NCBI RefSeq assembly: GCF_022605165.1
Contig: NC_063072.1
Span: 310,001-374,000 of the forward strand
Length of the DNA stretch: 64,000 nt
Direction: 5' to 3'
From: Purpureocillium takamizusanense
Lineage: Eukaryota > Ascomycota > Sordariomycetes > Hypocreales > Ophiocordycipitaceae
The translations under genes and the position numbers were made by a program. Positions 10,983 through 23,233 of the stretch are shown piece by piece. The notes below the pieces were generated by a model. That model saw only the letters and a program-made list of their open reading frames with translations. It ran no database searches and was not told the DNA's origin. Every line of letters starts with the position of its first letter. Positions within the stretch are counted from its first letter, which is position 1.

Positions 10983-13264
10983 ATGCGTGCGACCACGGGC
11001 GGCTCGCCAGCCAGGGTTCGCAAGAGGAGAATCCCGGTAAGCATTCTGGATGGGAAACCCCCATCGGATCCCCGCACTCCCCGATCTCGCTTGCTGACGA
11101 ATGTTGTTCCTGCAGACTGCGTGTGGCTCGTGCCGATACTCCAAAGTATGCAGAGACCTGTCCTGAGCTGGGGTCTTTTGAAGAGTGAACTGACGACGCA
11201 AAGGCGAAATGCGACGGCAAGCGGCCATGCTCACGGTAAGAGAAATCTCATCATGCTCCTCCCTGACGCACTGAGCTTACTGTGGCAGCTGTCGAGCTCT
11301 CGGAAAGGAGTGCGCGTTCGAGGAGCGGCCCAAAGATGCACAGCAGATGTGAGTGTATTGCATTCGCCTATTAACGTTACTTCTTTCTTGTCAGAGCTAT
11401 ATTGACAGGAAAAAAAAGACGCATTGAGATGCTGGAGACACAGCTTGTCTCACTCAAGGCTCAGCTGCAATCTCCGTCCCATGTCAGTGATGCAACCAAA
11501 GCGCAGCGTGCAGGAGCTGAGCCCGTCACATCGATATCACCGGACACCTCGCAGGCTTCAAACCGAGCATTCGGCCATCCTGTCATCTCGCCGCTCTCCA
11601 CAGTCACCGTTCCCAGTGCTGCGACGACGCTCCAGGATGCGGCCAACGGCTCGCCGGAATCGGCCTTCTTGCCACCACCACCCCGTCGCGCCTCGCATTT
11701 CGACACAGTGGCCGTGTCTGTCCCCGACTTCATCGATGTCGGTCTGCTTTCTCCCGAACAGGCGCGGGTCTATTTTGAGGCCTTCTTCCACGGCTCAGAC
11801 CGCTATGTCCCGGTGTTCGACCCTTCGTTCGACACCCTGGAGAGCGTCCGCGCGCGCAGCAGCATCCTCTTTTGCTCCATCTGCGCCGTGGGCTGTCGCG
11901 TTCTTGCGGGCACCGACTCGCAGCACTGGCGGCTGCTCAACTTTCACATTCGACGGCTGCTCAACGCGGCGCTGGTCATGCCCGAGATGGCATGCCTGGA
12001 GACGGTGCAGGCGCTGCTGGTGCGCGCGTGCTACACGTCCGAGCGGTCACTCCTTGTGTCCGTCGCCGCTCGCATGGCTGTGGCTATCGGCATACCAGAG
12101 GCATATGATGACCTTATGAATCAGACCTTCACCAACGAGTGGCAACGCTCGGAGGTGCCGGTGAGAGATGAGGCCATGTTGATGCGCAAAACGAGGACAT
12201 GGCTGTTCATTCTGGTCATGGGACACATCCTCCACGTTGATGCCGGTGACCTCCTATCCCTGCAATTCACAGGCAACGTCCGCCGATGCCGGGTGCTGCT
12301 CCATCGCCCGACCTCAGCGAAGCAAGACCTCTGCCTCTGGCCTCAAATCGAGCTAAACTCACTTCGTGCAAAGATCCAAGCCACTTTGTCGGACCCTCGA
12401 CGCGTCATCTCCGGGCACGGCAGCGATCAAGCCATCATGGACGATGTGCGCGATGCAATCATCGACCTGGACGTCTGGTTCGCAGACTGGGCGCGCATCT
12501 ACGACGCAAGCGGCGATCCACAGGCCCCCTGGCTGAAGCTCAACCTGCAGGTACAGCGGTGCTGGGGTGTGACCATGGCGCTTTGTCGGGCGGTTCGCAC
12601 GACGGGCGTAGAAGACGTGAGCCTCATGACGGCGACACAAACGGAGCTTCTGAGCATGGCGAGGGCTGCGCTGCGGCAGCACCTGGAAATCATCGTCGAG
12701 GAGCCGCGTCTATACCTGCGCAACCTCCGATATGCAATGGACTTTGTATGGGCCAAATGCGTATTTTGCTACCTGCTGCTCCTGAAGCTGTCGATTCTGC
12801 TGCCCGAGGCGGACCGCCGAGAGCGCCGCGGCGGCCATGACTTGGTGGCCTGTGGGAACATGCTGCTCGACGAGCTGAGCGCCGCGGGAGGGGACATGGC
12901 CGATGGACACAGGAGCAGCACCGGCAGGCTGTATCTGCAGCTGTTACGGACCGGCATCGACAAGTACTCACACGCTCTCGATGGAAATCAGCCCTCGCCG
13001 CTGGTCATGAGCCGTTCAAGAGGCGCTAGGGCGCCGATGGGAAGGGGCGGCGACATGGACGACTCGGGGGACGGAGAGACAGACGCAGACGCGTTCGTGC
13101 CGGACCAATTCGTGTTCGAGTGGGACTTTCCTGGCCTGACACTCTTTTCGTCGTCCGCTACCGAGGCCGGCTGGCTGGACGGGATACTACTCGAGGCCCT
13201 GAGCGGTGCCGACGAATTCATGGGTTTCGGCTGGACTGGCCCCGAATCGTTAGGCGCCTCATAA
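10983..13264 (+). CDS. Zn2Cys6 transcription factor
   Basis: The gene has five exons: 10983-11036, 11116-11145, 11204-11235, 11289-11348 and 11395-13264. The product is 681 residues with a TAA stop. The zinc cluster only appears after splicing four small exons. Its cysteines are at 21, 24, 31, 37, 40 and 47, matching C-x2-C-x6-C-x5-C-x2-C-x6-C, after a basic stretch (RVRKRR). A leucine-patterned linker (RRIEMLETQLVSLKAQL) follows and probably dimerises. The long exon 5 carries the fungal-specific transcription factor domain (roughly residues 160-480; YFEAFF, VGCRVLAG and HILHVDAG are typical). The C-terminus is acidic (MDDSGDGETDADAF), a possible activation region. The position between a GH2 glycosidase and an A-T-R enzyme suggests local control of neighbours, which is inference. 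The start codon is the first in-frame ATG before the basic segment. Confidence 0.85.
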
Positions 13265-13525
13265 GGTACTGTTTTGCTCTGCGACAGCTGTGAGAGGCTC
13301 CATGTTGTCTGAACACGAGCTGCCATCCGTTACACGGTTGGATGGTACATCTTGTCTCGCCACCGGTTCCCCAACTTCATGTTCACGACAAGGAGTCATC
13401 ATGATTAGCTCGGAGCGTTGACAGCACACCCACGAACAATCACCGATACGCCATCGAGCTGGATACGATACTTCATTCTTCAACTAGTCGATCTCTCAAG
13501 TTCACCGCTGGACTGCTCGTATCTG

Positions 13526-16500
13526 TCAAAACTTCCACTGCTCACACCAGTTCCTGACCAACCCCTCGTCAATGGGCCCCGAACCCCTCATTGTCGGGCT
13601 CTTCTCTACGGTGCGCCTCATGTCGAAGTAAACATGTCCAAGACCCGCCCGATTAGCATCGACCATCCCCCTGTAGGTGTCCAGCAACTTGATCGCGGGG
13701 TTCTTGTCCGCGTTGGCGTTGGCATCGCTCGCACTCGCTTCCAACTTGGCCAGCCACTCCTCTAGCGGGACGATCTTCTCAACCCGCCCGCCATAAAACT
13801 CCTGCAGCACTTTGGCTACCTCAGTCCAAGTCGTCGCCGAGGGATTGACGCCGTGAAAGTACCCCGAGATGTCCGATACTGGCATCGGTGCCGTGACCCC
13901 AGCAACATCTAGTATCAGCCCCGCGATGTCCTCCACGGGCGTCCAATCCACCACATCAATCGGTCCAACGCTGTCGGGGAGCACCCCGAGATACACCGAG
14001 CTGGAAATCAGACTCGGAATAAACTCTTGTCGATTCCACATACCCATTTTGCCTCGGGGACCACCGATTTGACCGACCCGGACAGTCGCCGCCGGTACGC
14101 CGGAGCGCTCCGCTGCAGCATCGAGGATGAGACTGCCGGCCAGCTTCGATCGCCCGTAGCCCATGTGCGGAAGAGTCAAGTCGCTCAGTTGCCTCTCCGG
14201 CACGGGGTCGCTCGAGGTCCACCCGTCTGCCGTGCCAATGCTCGATATGAACACAATCGGCACGCGCTTGGCGGCACTGTTGGCAAAGTCAACCAAATGC
14301 CGGACGCCGCGAATGAACGGCTCGAAGGAAGCCACACTGATGACGAAGTTCACTGGCCACGCGTTGTGCATAATGCGATCCGCACTGGCCAGCAGTCTGT
14401 CGTATTCAGATTGTTCCAGCCCCCAAGTCGGCACGGACAGGTCGACACCGAGGAAGTCAACCTCGGAGAAGTCTGTGGTCAAACCTCGCTCGGAATTGAA
14501 GGCGGGCTGTCGAGATCGCCCACCATCCTCTCCACGGTTGAGGGCAATTACTTTCTTGACGTTGTCACTCGAGATGAGACGATCGAGCATGTATGCGCCG
14601 AGAGATCCCGTGGTACCCGTGATGAGCACGGTCTGATCTTGATCCAATGGATCCGCCTGATCGCCACGCGGAGCCGGTAGATCAGCCGTATACTTCAGAA
14701 TCATGTCCGCGAGAGCCTCTATATCCCGCGATGATTCGCTTTGGCCTATATCCTCGTCGTGAGCGACCAGAAAGAGACGGTCAGCCAAGGCTCTGGGAGT
14801 TGGATTCGCGTATACCACTCGCGGAGCCACCGTGTTCTGGTCGACAGCCAGGCCAGCGGCCTCCAGGCCCCAACGAAGAATCTTGGACAAGTTAATAACT
14901 TGAAGAGAGTCCATGCCAGCAGCGAAAAGATCCGTGTCCGGACCGACCCGCACGTTCCCGATTCTATCATGGATGACCTTGACGATAGACTGGCATAGGA
15001 GCTCCTTGCTAGACAGGTCAATCTCGACTCCGGCACTCAATGCCACCCGTTCATCCATTTTTCGGTAGAGCTCCTCGATGAAATCGCTGTACTCGCGGAC
15101 GGTTTGGTTGCGCTGGATGGATCCCTTGGCGGCCCGCGAGAAAGGCCTCGCTGGGTCCGACAGGACCACCAGCTCTCTGGCGATGCGTCCGTGTGTGACA
15201 GTCTCTTTGTTCGCTTGCTCGACCAGCGGCCACACCTCCTCAATTAACGCATCCGCTTCCCCCTTATCCGCGGGCACAATATGAGGCTCTAGGATCAAGG
15301 CGGGCTGGAACTTCTGGTCGCCGACGACCAACGCTCCTTTGATCCGCGGATGGCCCAGCATCGTCTCTTCAATGGTGACGGGGTTCAGCTTCTCTCCGTT
15401 AGAGAAGACCATTATATTATCTGCACGCCCGTAGTACCTCCAATGATCAGGAAGAGTCGGATGAGGTTTGAAGAGATCGCCTGTTGCCCACTCCGTCTTG
15501 TCAGGAAATGTGTAAAAAGCTGCTTTGCGTCCAGGTTCCCCCAGTTCGTCGCGGCGAAAAATCAGTTCGAAAACTTCGGCATCCCAAGGCATAGGCTCAA
15601 ATTCAGCACCCATATCCTTGGTGTTGATGATGAAGTATTGCCAGAGCCGAGGATCCGACTGGTAATGCACGGCGTATGGGAGACATCTGATAGTGACGTA
15701 TCAGCGAGATCGTTCGTTCTGAGGAATCAACCGCCCGGGATTGAGATTTTCTGTTCAACTTACTCGGTGGATGCAATGAGGTTGCTTAGAGAGACGCCTC
15801 GTTGCACAAGCGAGTGTCCTGCAGCAGCGGCAAGGTTCCCTAATAATCGTTTAAAGACAACAAGCGTCAGCGCGAGGTTCAAGCACGAGGCTCGTACAAC
15901 CCACCTCCGCCAAAGCCAATGAATTTCAAGGCAGCGAGAGCCTCTACGCCCTCGTCCATGTGGCTAAGCTCCTCAATAACAGAAGGAGGCAGCATGGCGG
16001 CGTCAGCATTGGAGTACTTGAGGCTCTCGACCGCCATGTCCGGTGTGAGGGGCCGCGCCGTGATGCCCAACACCATGGCCGCGCCGTAGTATATGCCCAG
16101 CGAGGCAACAGCCGCGGTCCCGGCTGCATGGAACAACGGCATCGGAAGGAAGAACTTGCTTGCCGTGCCCCAGTACGACCACGCAGACGGTTCGCCGTGC
16201 AGGTCTGGGCCGTTTCGGAGGTCATCGGCAATGGCCAGACTACCCTGGCGCATGACGATCGGCTTCGGCATCCCGGTAGAACCGCTGGTGTGAAGCACGA
16301 CCAGGGGATCCCATCTCGCCTCATCAAATAGCTTTGTGAAGGCCATGGGCGAGGCCGTCGAGGCAAGCCAGGTCTCAGGATCGGGGGCCATCACAATCCG
16401 CATAGGGTGTCGCTCGAGCCAGGGTAGAACCGTCTGCAGGTACGACTCCGCGAAATACAGCATGCTGCAGTTGATAGCCTTGAAGAGCGAGATCTGCCCC

Positions 16501-16877
16501 TCTGTACTGTTCCGCGGTGAGATGAAGAAGGCTTTGTGGTGGGCTTTGATGCAGGCGAGCATGAAGATGGGGTAGCGGACATCGCTTGGTCCAATGTACG
16601 CTATCGTGGGAAAGTCGTCTGTCGGAGCTCCTTGATCTTTGGCCCGCTGAACAAGCTCATGGGCTACATGGTTGACTGCGTTCGACACCTGCCTGTATGT
16701 GACCGGCTTCCAGCCGTCCTTTGGGTCGTTGGACACGGGGATATGAACAAACGCGCGGTCAGGCTCGTTTGATGCACGCTCATCGACCACATTGACGAGC
16801 AGGCGGCGTCCGTAGTCGGGCTCCAGGCCTGGACCTGGGAACTCGAGAGCCTCCTCGTTAACTTTGGTATTGCCCAT
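13526..16877 (-). CDS. NRPS-like A-T-R enzyme (adenylation, carrier, thioester reductase)
   Basis: There are three exons read on the minus strand: 16877-15905, 15839-15764 and 15686-13526. The introns are 65 and 77 nt and the product is 1069 residues. The adenylation domain spans about 20-560. It has the P-loop-like core SGSTGMPKP, the YGRADN...NGEKLNP motif and a C-terminal AKGSIQRN lysine (Lys537). The carrier domain follows, with the phosphopantetheine serine in GMDSL (Ser610). The C-terminal reductase has a Rossmann motif TGTTGSLG (706-713) and the YGRSK pair Tyr860/Lys864. Such enzymes activate a carboxylic acid as AMP-ester, load it on the carrier and release it by NADPH reduction to aldehyde or alcohol. 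There is no condensation domain, so peptide synthesis is not expected. The substrate cannot be read from the sequence. A GTG lies in frame upstream, but ATG at 16877 is the likely start. Its 3' end converges on the Zn2Cys6 gene with only 261 bp between. Confidence 0.88.
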
Positions 16878-17912
16878 TGTAGACACTGCGTAGTGTGTTG
16901 CTTTCTCGGCTTTCGTGTTCTAGATTGTTAGAATAGCCCGCTTGACGCCATGAACGCACAGAACATGGAATGTGTGTGGTGCCCGGTTTCTTGAGCAGGA
17001 CGTGTCAGGACTGGAGCACATGTGTAGGGAAACGGTTGGCACCACGCAGCAGGCAACAGTTCCTGCCCAGTTTTGCACACGGCTTGCCGAGATATCGTCA
17101 CAGGCACAGGATCCCGCTCTCAAGGGACGCTGCCTAGAAACAAAAAAATCCCTCGGGCGCAAGCAAAATATAGTACGCGGCGTGGCCCGTGTGCGGGGCC
17201 TGGCTGCATTCAACTTGACGACCCAGGACTGTGTGTTGGTTGTGGCATTAATTCATTATCGTATATTTTGCCGAGAATCTTGGCTAACAGCGTAGCATTT
17301 GGCTGGGACGGGGGACCTCTTCGACGCACGGCGGGGCCGACCGTGATGTGATGATCCATCGTGGATGAGACATTCACGCTAACAGACATGCGGCAGTTGT
17401 TCTGTTCATTGAACTGGCGACATATAGCGTAACTGCCGATGGCGCAGGGAGCGCGTTGCTGTTGCCTTGACGGTGACGCATCGTCACTACGCGCCCGTCG
17501 TATATAGTCGAGCCTTTACGAGACTGGCAACAATAATCAGAGACTACATGAGCTGCAAGACTTGCAGCCACGGCCCGCTGCCTGGTGAGCAGCCATAGTC
17601 AATGATAAAATTGTCATAAATGATATCCCGTTTCCACAGTGTGCAAGGCCGCGGCCCGCAAGCGTTGATTTACGATAGGGGCACGTTGCTAGGAACCAAC
17701 GTATTGATACATCACCACCAGGTAAAGCCAACGCTATCAAGACAGGAAGGCGCATATACACTTTTCAAGAGTGGGTTTCGCATGCTGAGCGCGGTATCTG
17801 TACTTGAGTTACTCTTGCCGTGCCGATTGGTGTCTCTGTCCAAGGACCAGATCTTTTTCCGTAAGCAGGTTCCATGTCATCAATTATGCAATTGCCTGCA
17901 GTTTCTTTCCCT
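16878..17912. other. intergenic, promoter of the A-T-R gene and 3' flank of GH31
   Basis: About 1 kb lies between the A-T-R start codon and the GH31 stop codon, both on the minus strand. No reading frame with family features or RNA gene was found. Confidence 0.4.
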
Positions 17913-20471
17913 CTATGCTACGATGCTAAATGACCTGCGCCCAGACCTATCTATGCCTGCAAACTGCGCGTTTTGACCCACCACGGTCAGGTCTCTGGTG
18001 TCTCCCACCGGGAGGGTAATGATCAGGCTTGTCCACGGGGCCACAAACCCAGAGCTCTCGTCCCTGGCAAACGTCACTTCCACCACCGATCCCTTAACTC
18101 GATAGGCAATGGTGTAGTTGGAAACTCTGTGCTTCTGCGCCGTCGACACGCCGTCGTCTTCGTACCACGTGGTCTTGTACCACCTCCCATCTTCTGCTCC
18201 CTTTCCTCGTGGCGGCGGAAAGATTTCGACACCGCGGTAGTCATCCAGCGGCAAGCTTGCCACGTTCTCCTTCTCTCCCGGCGAGAGCACCTGCACGTTC
18301 CGCCCGATTGGTATGGCCGCCCCGACCTTTGCCAGCACGGGAATACCAGCGCCGTGCCATTGTGCATCCACTGTAGCCCACTGACCAGCCTCATAGTGCT
18401 CATACGGACTGTTGATATTGATGAAGCCCTCGTCGTCATCGCTTGCCTTGGGGAGATAGACCAAGGCGTCGCTCACTCCGGGCTCGTACACGCCTCCGAC
18501 CAGCAGGGCGTCGCCAAGCCAGTACTGCGTCTCTCCGTCTGTGATTTGTCTGCTCGTCCACACCTCGGGGTCCGTCTCGTAGCCCCAGCCCGTCCACCGC
18601 TGCGGGGGCACCGCCTCTTGGTGGCTGACCAGCATGAGCGAGTATAGGTACGGTATCATCTCATATCTCCTCTTGATCGCCTGTCTGATGAGCGGCGTCA
18701 CCTCGGGATGCATCCACGGCTCGATCACATCGCCGACGTTGTTGTCTCCGCCCGTTTTGAAACAGTTGATGGCAAACCTCGGCGACATGGCGCCCAGCTG
18801 CACCCAGCGCACGAGCAGCTCGGGACTCGGCTGCGGCCCTTCGAATCCGCCAACGTCGTGTCCATAGCAGTGCATGAGGCTGAAACCAGCGTTGAGGGCG
18901 ATGGCGTTGGCGCCCTTCATCCCCGGCCAGGAAGTCACATTGTCGCCGCTCCACGAACTGCACGCGTAGCGAAGGGTTCCGGCCGTGGCGCTGCGGGTGA
19001 GCACAAAGGGTCGTGATTCGGGATCTTCGTCGAGGAGCGCATCGTGAGAAGCCTTGCCGTGAAGCTCTGTGTGCAGGTTACGGCCCCAAAGCCCGACCTG
19101 TGGGCGGGATCTGGTCGCATCCGACGCGTCTCTTACAGACGGCTCGTCCAAGGCGCACTGCCAGTCATCGTCGGTGATGGTGTACTCATTGTTGTCGTTC
19201 CAGATGCAGTCGATTCCTTCCCGCCGAAGCTGACGGACGCCCTCATACCACCACTTGAAGCCCGCCGCCGATGTGAAGTCTATGTGGCCGCCTTCGCCAC
19301 TCTCGCCGCCACCGGCACTCCAGAGCCGGGTCACTGCCGTGTCGCCAGTGCGAGGGTCTTTGAACAGGGCGCCAGCGGCCTTGAGCTTTTCATACTCTGG
19401 GTGGTTTGCCAGAACATACGGCTTAACGTTGGCAATGAGCCGCATGCCGAGCTTATGGTACTCCTGAATGAAGCCTTCGGGATCCGGAAAGCGGTGACGG
19501 TTCCAGGTAAATACATTGCGAGTCTTGGGCGGCGTCTCGGAGACCGTATAGCCCGACGACATTTGGTATGCCGAGCAGGGGATATCGTACTGCTTCATCT
19601 TCCGTGCCAGTTCAAGCAGGGCTTCCGATGCGGGCGGGTCGTCGAGCATCGAGTACTTCATCCCACCAGAGAGGTATCCGAATGCCCACCGCGGCACAAG
19701 CAGCGGAAAGCCCGCAAGTTGTGCATACGTGCCGACGATATCCTTCAGCGTCTTGCCGACGATGATAATCTCCTCAAGGCCGCCGTAGTCTTGTCTATAG
19801 ACCTTGTAAGGTCCCCACATGCCGTCCATCTCTGCACCTACAGAGTACTCGCCGCGCGTGTGGGCGGTTGAGAACAACGCCACGCAGCCAGTTGGGGTCG
19901 CATTAATGAGGAGAGGAATATTCTTATACAAAGGGTCTGTACGATAGACATCGTAGCCAAAGCTATCGGTCGCAGACAGCTGAAATCGCCGGCCAGAGAG
20001 ATCCATGGGTGCGGCTTTCTCGCCGAGACCGACGTGTAGGGTATTGCGCCTATAGCGCGAATAATGGGCGACGCCAGAGCCATTGACGGCGTAGGAACGA
20101 TGCGGCACGTCTTCATGCAGGGCAGATTTAGAGCCCTCCAGGTTAATTGTGACAAGAGGCGCGCCGTCGGACCAGTCAATAGAGGCAGAGACATCCCCCA
20201 GGCGAATGTTCTTGCGATTGTCTGCCGATTCGACAGCCGCCGCGTTAGAGCTCAACTGTGACTGCAGCGCCTGCCGGGGGATGCTGGGGTGCGGGGGCAG
20301 GGGATGAGTCTCTGAAGTAAAGGTCGTTCTGAAAACATTGGCACGAATTGCCTCTAGAGTAAAAGTGAAGCCATCCGTGGGGTCTTTGCTGCGAAGGCTG
20401 ATCCGTGGCGTTGACGGGTCAGTGGCAGGATCTAAAGCCCAGGCTTCAGGGACATATTCTTGTTGAGGCAT
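17913..20471 (-). CDS. GH31 glycosidase (alpha-glucosidase or alpha-xylosidase type)
   Basis: This intronless gene encodes 852 residues without a signal peptide, so the enzyme is probably intracellular. The N-terminal beta-sandwich contains DLSGRRF and the active-site loop DSFGYDVYRTDPLYKNIPL. The barrel begins around RWAFGYLSGG. The nucleophile motif is CIWNDNNEY (Asp426) and the acid/base motif is SWSGDN (Asp510), both classical for GH31. The variant WNDNNEY replaces the commoner WNDMNEP of extracellular alpha-glucosidases. A cytosolic location fits an enzyme cleaving imported oligosaccharides, such as alpha-glucosides or alpha-xylosides. The sequence alone does not decide between them. It shares a promoter region with the divergent MFS transporter at 21172. 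Confidence 0.87.
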   Translation of the reverse strand: MPQQEYVPEAWALDPATDPSTPRISLRSKDPTDGFTFTLEAIRANVFRTTFTSETHPLPPHPSIPRQALQSQLSSNAAAVESADNRKNIRLGDVSASIDWSDGAPLVTINLEGSKSALHEDVPHRSYAVNGSGVAHYSRYRRNTLHVGLGEKAAPMDLSGRRFQLSATDSFGYDVYRTDPLYKNIPLLINATPTGCVALFSTAHTRGEYSVGAEMDGMWGPYKVYRQDYGGLEEIIIVGKTLKDIVGTYAQLAGFPLLVPRWAFGYLSGGMKYSMLDDPPASEALLELARKMKQYDIPCSAYQMSSGYTVSETPPKTRNVFTWNRHRFPDPEGFIQEYHKLGMRLIANVKPYVLANHPEYEKLKAAGALFKDPRTGDTAVTRLWSAGGGESGEGGHIDFTSAAGFKWWYEGVRQLRREGIDCIWNDNNEYTITDDDWQCALDEPSVRDASDATRSRPQVGLWGRNLHTELHGKASHDALLDEDPESRPFVLTRSATAGTLRYACSSWSGDNVTSWPGMKGANAIALNAGFSLMHCYGHDVGGFEGPQPSPELLVRWVQLGAMSPRFAINCFKTGGDNNVGDVIEPWMHPEVTPLIRQAIKRRYEMIPYLYSLMLVSHQEAVPPQRWTGWGYETDPEVWTSRQITDGETQYWLGDALLVGGVYEPGVSDALVYLPKASDDDEGFININSPYEHYEAGQWATVDAQWHGAGIPVLAKVGAAIPIGRNVQVLSPGEKENVASLPLDDYRGVEIFPPPRGKGAEDGRWYKTTWYEDDGVSTAQKHRVSNYTIAYRVKGSVVEVTFARDESSGFVAPWTSLIITLPVGDTRDLTVVGQNAQFAGIDRSGRRSFSIVA

Positions 20472-21171
20472 GCTGAATGAGGCTTTGTTCAGTCCGCTGG
20501 CGAATGCTCCGCTTTCGTTTCAAAGGGGGTGATGACGGTTGGCTCAGGACTGCAAGGGAGAAGGCATTGGCTCAGTAAGCCTGCGAATTGAGAGCACCAT
20601 GGATTTATAAAGCGTCAAGCGACGATGATCGGAACGTCTCATCATAATGCCACATCATGAGGTCCCAGTCGGACTCTCGTTCCGGTGCAAAAGACGGACC
20701 GGAGAAAGGAGGGAAACTCCGACCGGAACGGACTGTAGGCCACGGGTCGGACGCATTTGCCTTTTAGCCTTCAAGATCCAATTGCCTCGTGGTGTCTTTG
20801 CCAAAATCTGACGGAGAAAATGGGTCAACTCCGATCGGAGAAAGCAAAGCATGTCCGGTGGCTGCATTTACCCACCACTGCCGCTTACATCCCCCCCGCC
20901 TCCTCAACCCCAGATTCGGCCACTGCCCACCCGAAATGGAATCCCCATGGGGAGCCTGACCCGGTCTCATTTGCCGAGACGACCAACACCGGACGGGCCT
21001 CTCTCCGTGTGCTACTGCATGACGTGGATATAAACAGGAGGTAAGAGCAGCTGGTGTCTGGTCCTGTAGCAACGCCCCAGACTCCGTCGAGTTGATGCCT
21101 CCTGAAGGCTCAAAGCTGTCAAAACAATTCGGATTTCTCCCGTTGCGACTGTCCGTTAGGCTCCCTTCGAC
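20472..21171. promoter_or_regulatory. divergent GH31/MFS promoter with CCG...CGG palindromes
   Basis: Each side has a TATA box: TTATAAA on the minus strand at 20604-20610, about 135 nt before the GH31 start, and TATAAA at 21029-21034, about 140 nt before the MFS start. Between them lie several paired CCG/CGG sites. They include the perfect palindrome CTCCGATCGGAG (20829-20840), the near palindrome CTCCGACCGGAA (20717-20728) and CGGACCGGAG (20695-20704). Single TCCGG sites lie near 20680 and 20854. Such inverted CGG half-sites are the usual targets of Zn2Cys6 dimers. Confidence 0.6.
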
Positions 21172-23157
21172 ATGGGTTACAGCAGCAAGGACGGTAATGC
21201 AGACAGCATCCACCTAGAGGCCGCTCGGCAGCATGCTCCGACCGGGAGTCCCGACGATGCAAAAGACGGTATTACTGCCGTCCCAAGCACCACGACGAGC
21301 GACCATCCGCAGCTCAGAGACAAGGCCGCACAGTTTCTCAAGCAAGCTGACCACCCGGTCGTGGTGACACCGGCCGACAATGATCGCGTCCGCCGCAAGA
21401 TCGACATGCGACTCCTCCCCATCATGCTGTTCGTCTACTGTCTTCAATCACTCGACAAGACGACCCTTTCGTACGCATCCGTCTTCGGCATCATCCAGGA
21501 TACGAACCTCGTCGGTGATGAGTTTTCCTGGCTCGGCTCCATTGTCTACCTGGCGCAGCTCGTCTTCCAGCCGCTGATCGCCTGGGGCTTGGTCAGATTC
21601 CCGGTGGGCAAGTTCTCGGCAGTGATGGTGTTTTGCTGGGGCGCCGTGCTATGTGGCATGACGGCGGCGTCGAATTTTGGAGGCTTGATGGCAGCGCGTC
21701 TGCTGCTGGGTGCGTTTGAGGCATCGGTCGGTAAGCCAACTTCCTTCTAGCATCACTGTTCAACGTTGAGCAATGGATGTGAGATACTGACAAGATCCAG
21801 CGCCCACTTTTATCGCCATTGTGCAAATGTGGTACAGGCGGCGAGAACAGACGGTTCGCAACGCATCATGGTATTCCATGCTCGGCGTTGTTAACATGGT
21901 ACGACATAACTCCCATCTTGTATACACTGCTCAATGGTATACTGATTGAATCCTGGCGTGACGTAGCTGGGAAGCCTGTTGACATATGGCCTCGGCCATA
22001 TCCAGTCGCACTTGCACCCGTACCAGGTACGTGATGGCTTCTCCCGTGCCAGCTTTTGGCATCAAGACTGACCCACGACGTGTAGATCATCTTTCTCTTT
22101 TGTGGCTGCATTACAGTTGCATTTTCCGTGGTCATGTTGTATGTTTCCCTGTGTACTTGCATTGACCTATTCCGCCGCCAACGCTTACCCAACGTAGCAT
22201 CTTCATGCCCGACTCGCCAATGGAAGCCAAGTTTCTCAACCGAGAGGAAAAGTTCATCGCGGTTGAGCGCCTTCGTATGAACCAGATGGGCATCGGATCC
22301 GGCGTTTGGAAGTGGGACCATGTGCTTGAAGCGGCCTTGGACCCAAAGACCTGGCTATGGTTCTTCCTCATGTTTGTGATATCGTACGTGCCCCATTACT
22401 CACGTAAGCAAACACACATCGGCTTGTGCTTGTGCTAACATCAGACACGCTCAGTGTCCCTAGCGGCGGCATCTCAACCTTCGGGCCTCTCATCATTGAG
22501 TCGTTCGGCTTCGACAAGTTCACCACCATCCTGTTCAACATCCCATTCGGGGCCGTGCAGATGATTGCAACCCTTGGCGGTGCCTGGCTCTCCGACAAGC
22601 TCCGCATGAAGTCCCCCGTCCTTCTACTACTTTGTCTTCCCCCGATCGCCGGCTTGGCCGTTCTTCTCGCCGTTGGACGTGAGCCAAGCGACCGCGCGGT
22701 CCTCCTCGTCGGCTACTACATCATCTCCGTCTATCCCGGTATATCGCCGCTCATCTACTCGTGGTCAGGGCAAAACACAGCCGGAGACACCAAGCGCAAG
22801 GTGACCACGGGAATGCTCTTCGTTGGCGCCAGTGCAGGCAACGTTGTTGGGCCGCACCTGTTCAAGCCGAGCGAGAAGCCCCGCTACGACCGTGGCGTCA
22901 AGACCAACCTGGCGCTGTTCATCGTACTGGCTGTGCTGATAGTGCTAGGCATGGGTCTTATTTGGCTCTTGAATAAGAAGCAGGCCGCGAAGCGCAAGGC
23001 GCTCGGCAAGAGCGAACACATCCAGGACTTGAGCATGACGGGGGCCAAGGAGGCGTCCGAAGGCGAAGTGCTGAACCACTTGGATGAGGCGGTGGGCAAC
23101 AAGGCCTTTGATGATGTCACGGACCTTAAGAACGAAGACTTTATTTTTGTATACTAG
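21172..23157 (+). CDS. MFS transporter, ACS (Dal5/TNA1-like) family
   Basis: There are six exons: 21172-21730, 21801-21898, 21967-22026, 22086-22138, 22198-22383 and 22455-23157. The product is 552 residues with a TAG stop. Every junction keeps the frame, and the joined protein reads through known family landmarks: YCLQSLDKTTLSYAS in helix 1, MWYRRREQTVRNASWY after helix 4, and TYGLGHI and MPDSPMEAKFL in the central loop. Twelve membrane helices are expected. In the last intron the CTAAC branch site lies so close to the first AG that the second AG (22454) must be used, and only that choice keeps the frame. Relatives carry allantoate, nicotinate, other small anions or vitamins. The cargo here is unknown. 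It diverges from GH31 and converges on the alpha-galactosidase gene. Confidence 0.85.
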
Positions 23158-23233
23158 ACGGAATAGTCTCAAATCGCTGCCATTTCCTTGCTCGAAGAAT
23201 GGAAGATTGCGCAACGTTCAGGTGCGCGCCAGT

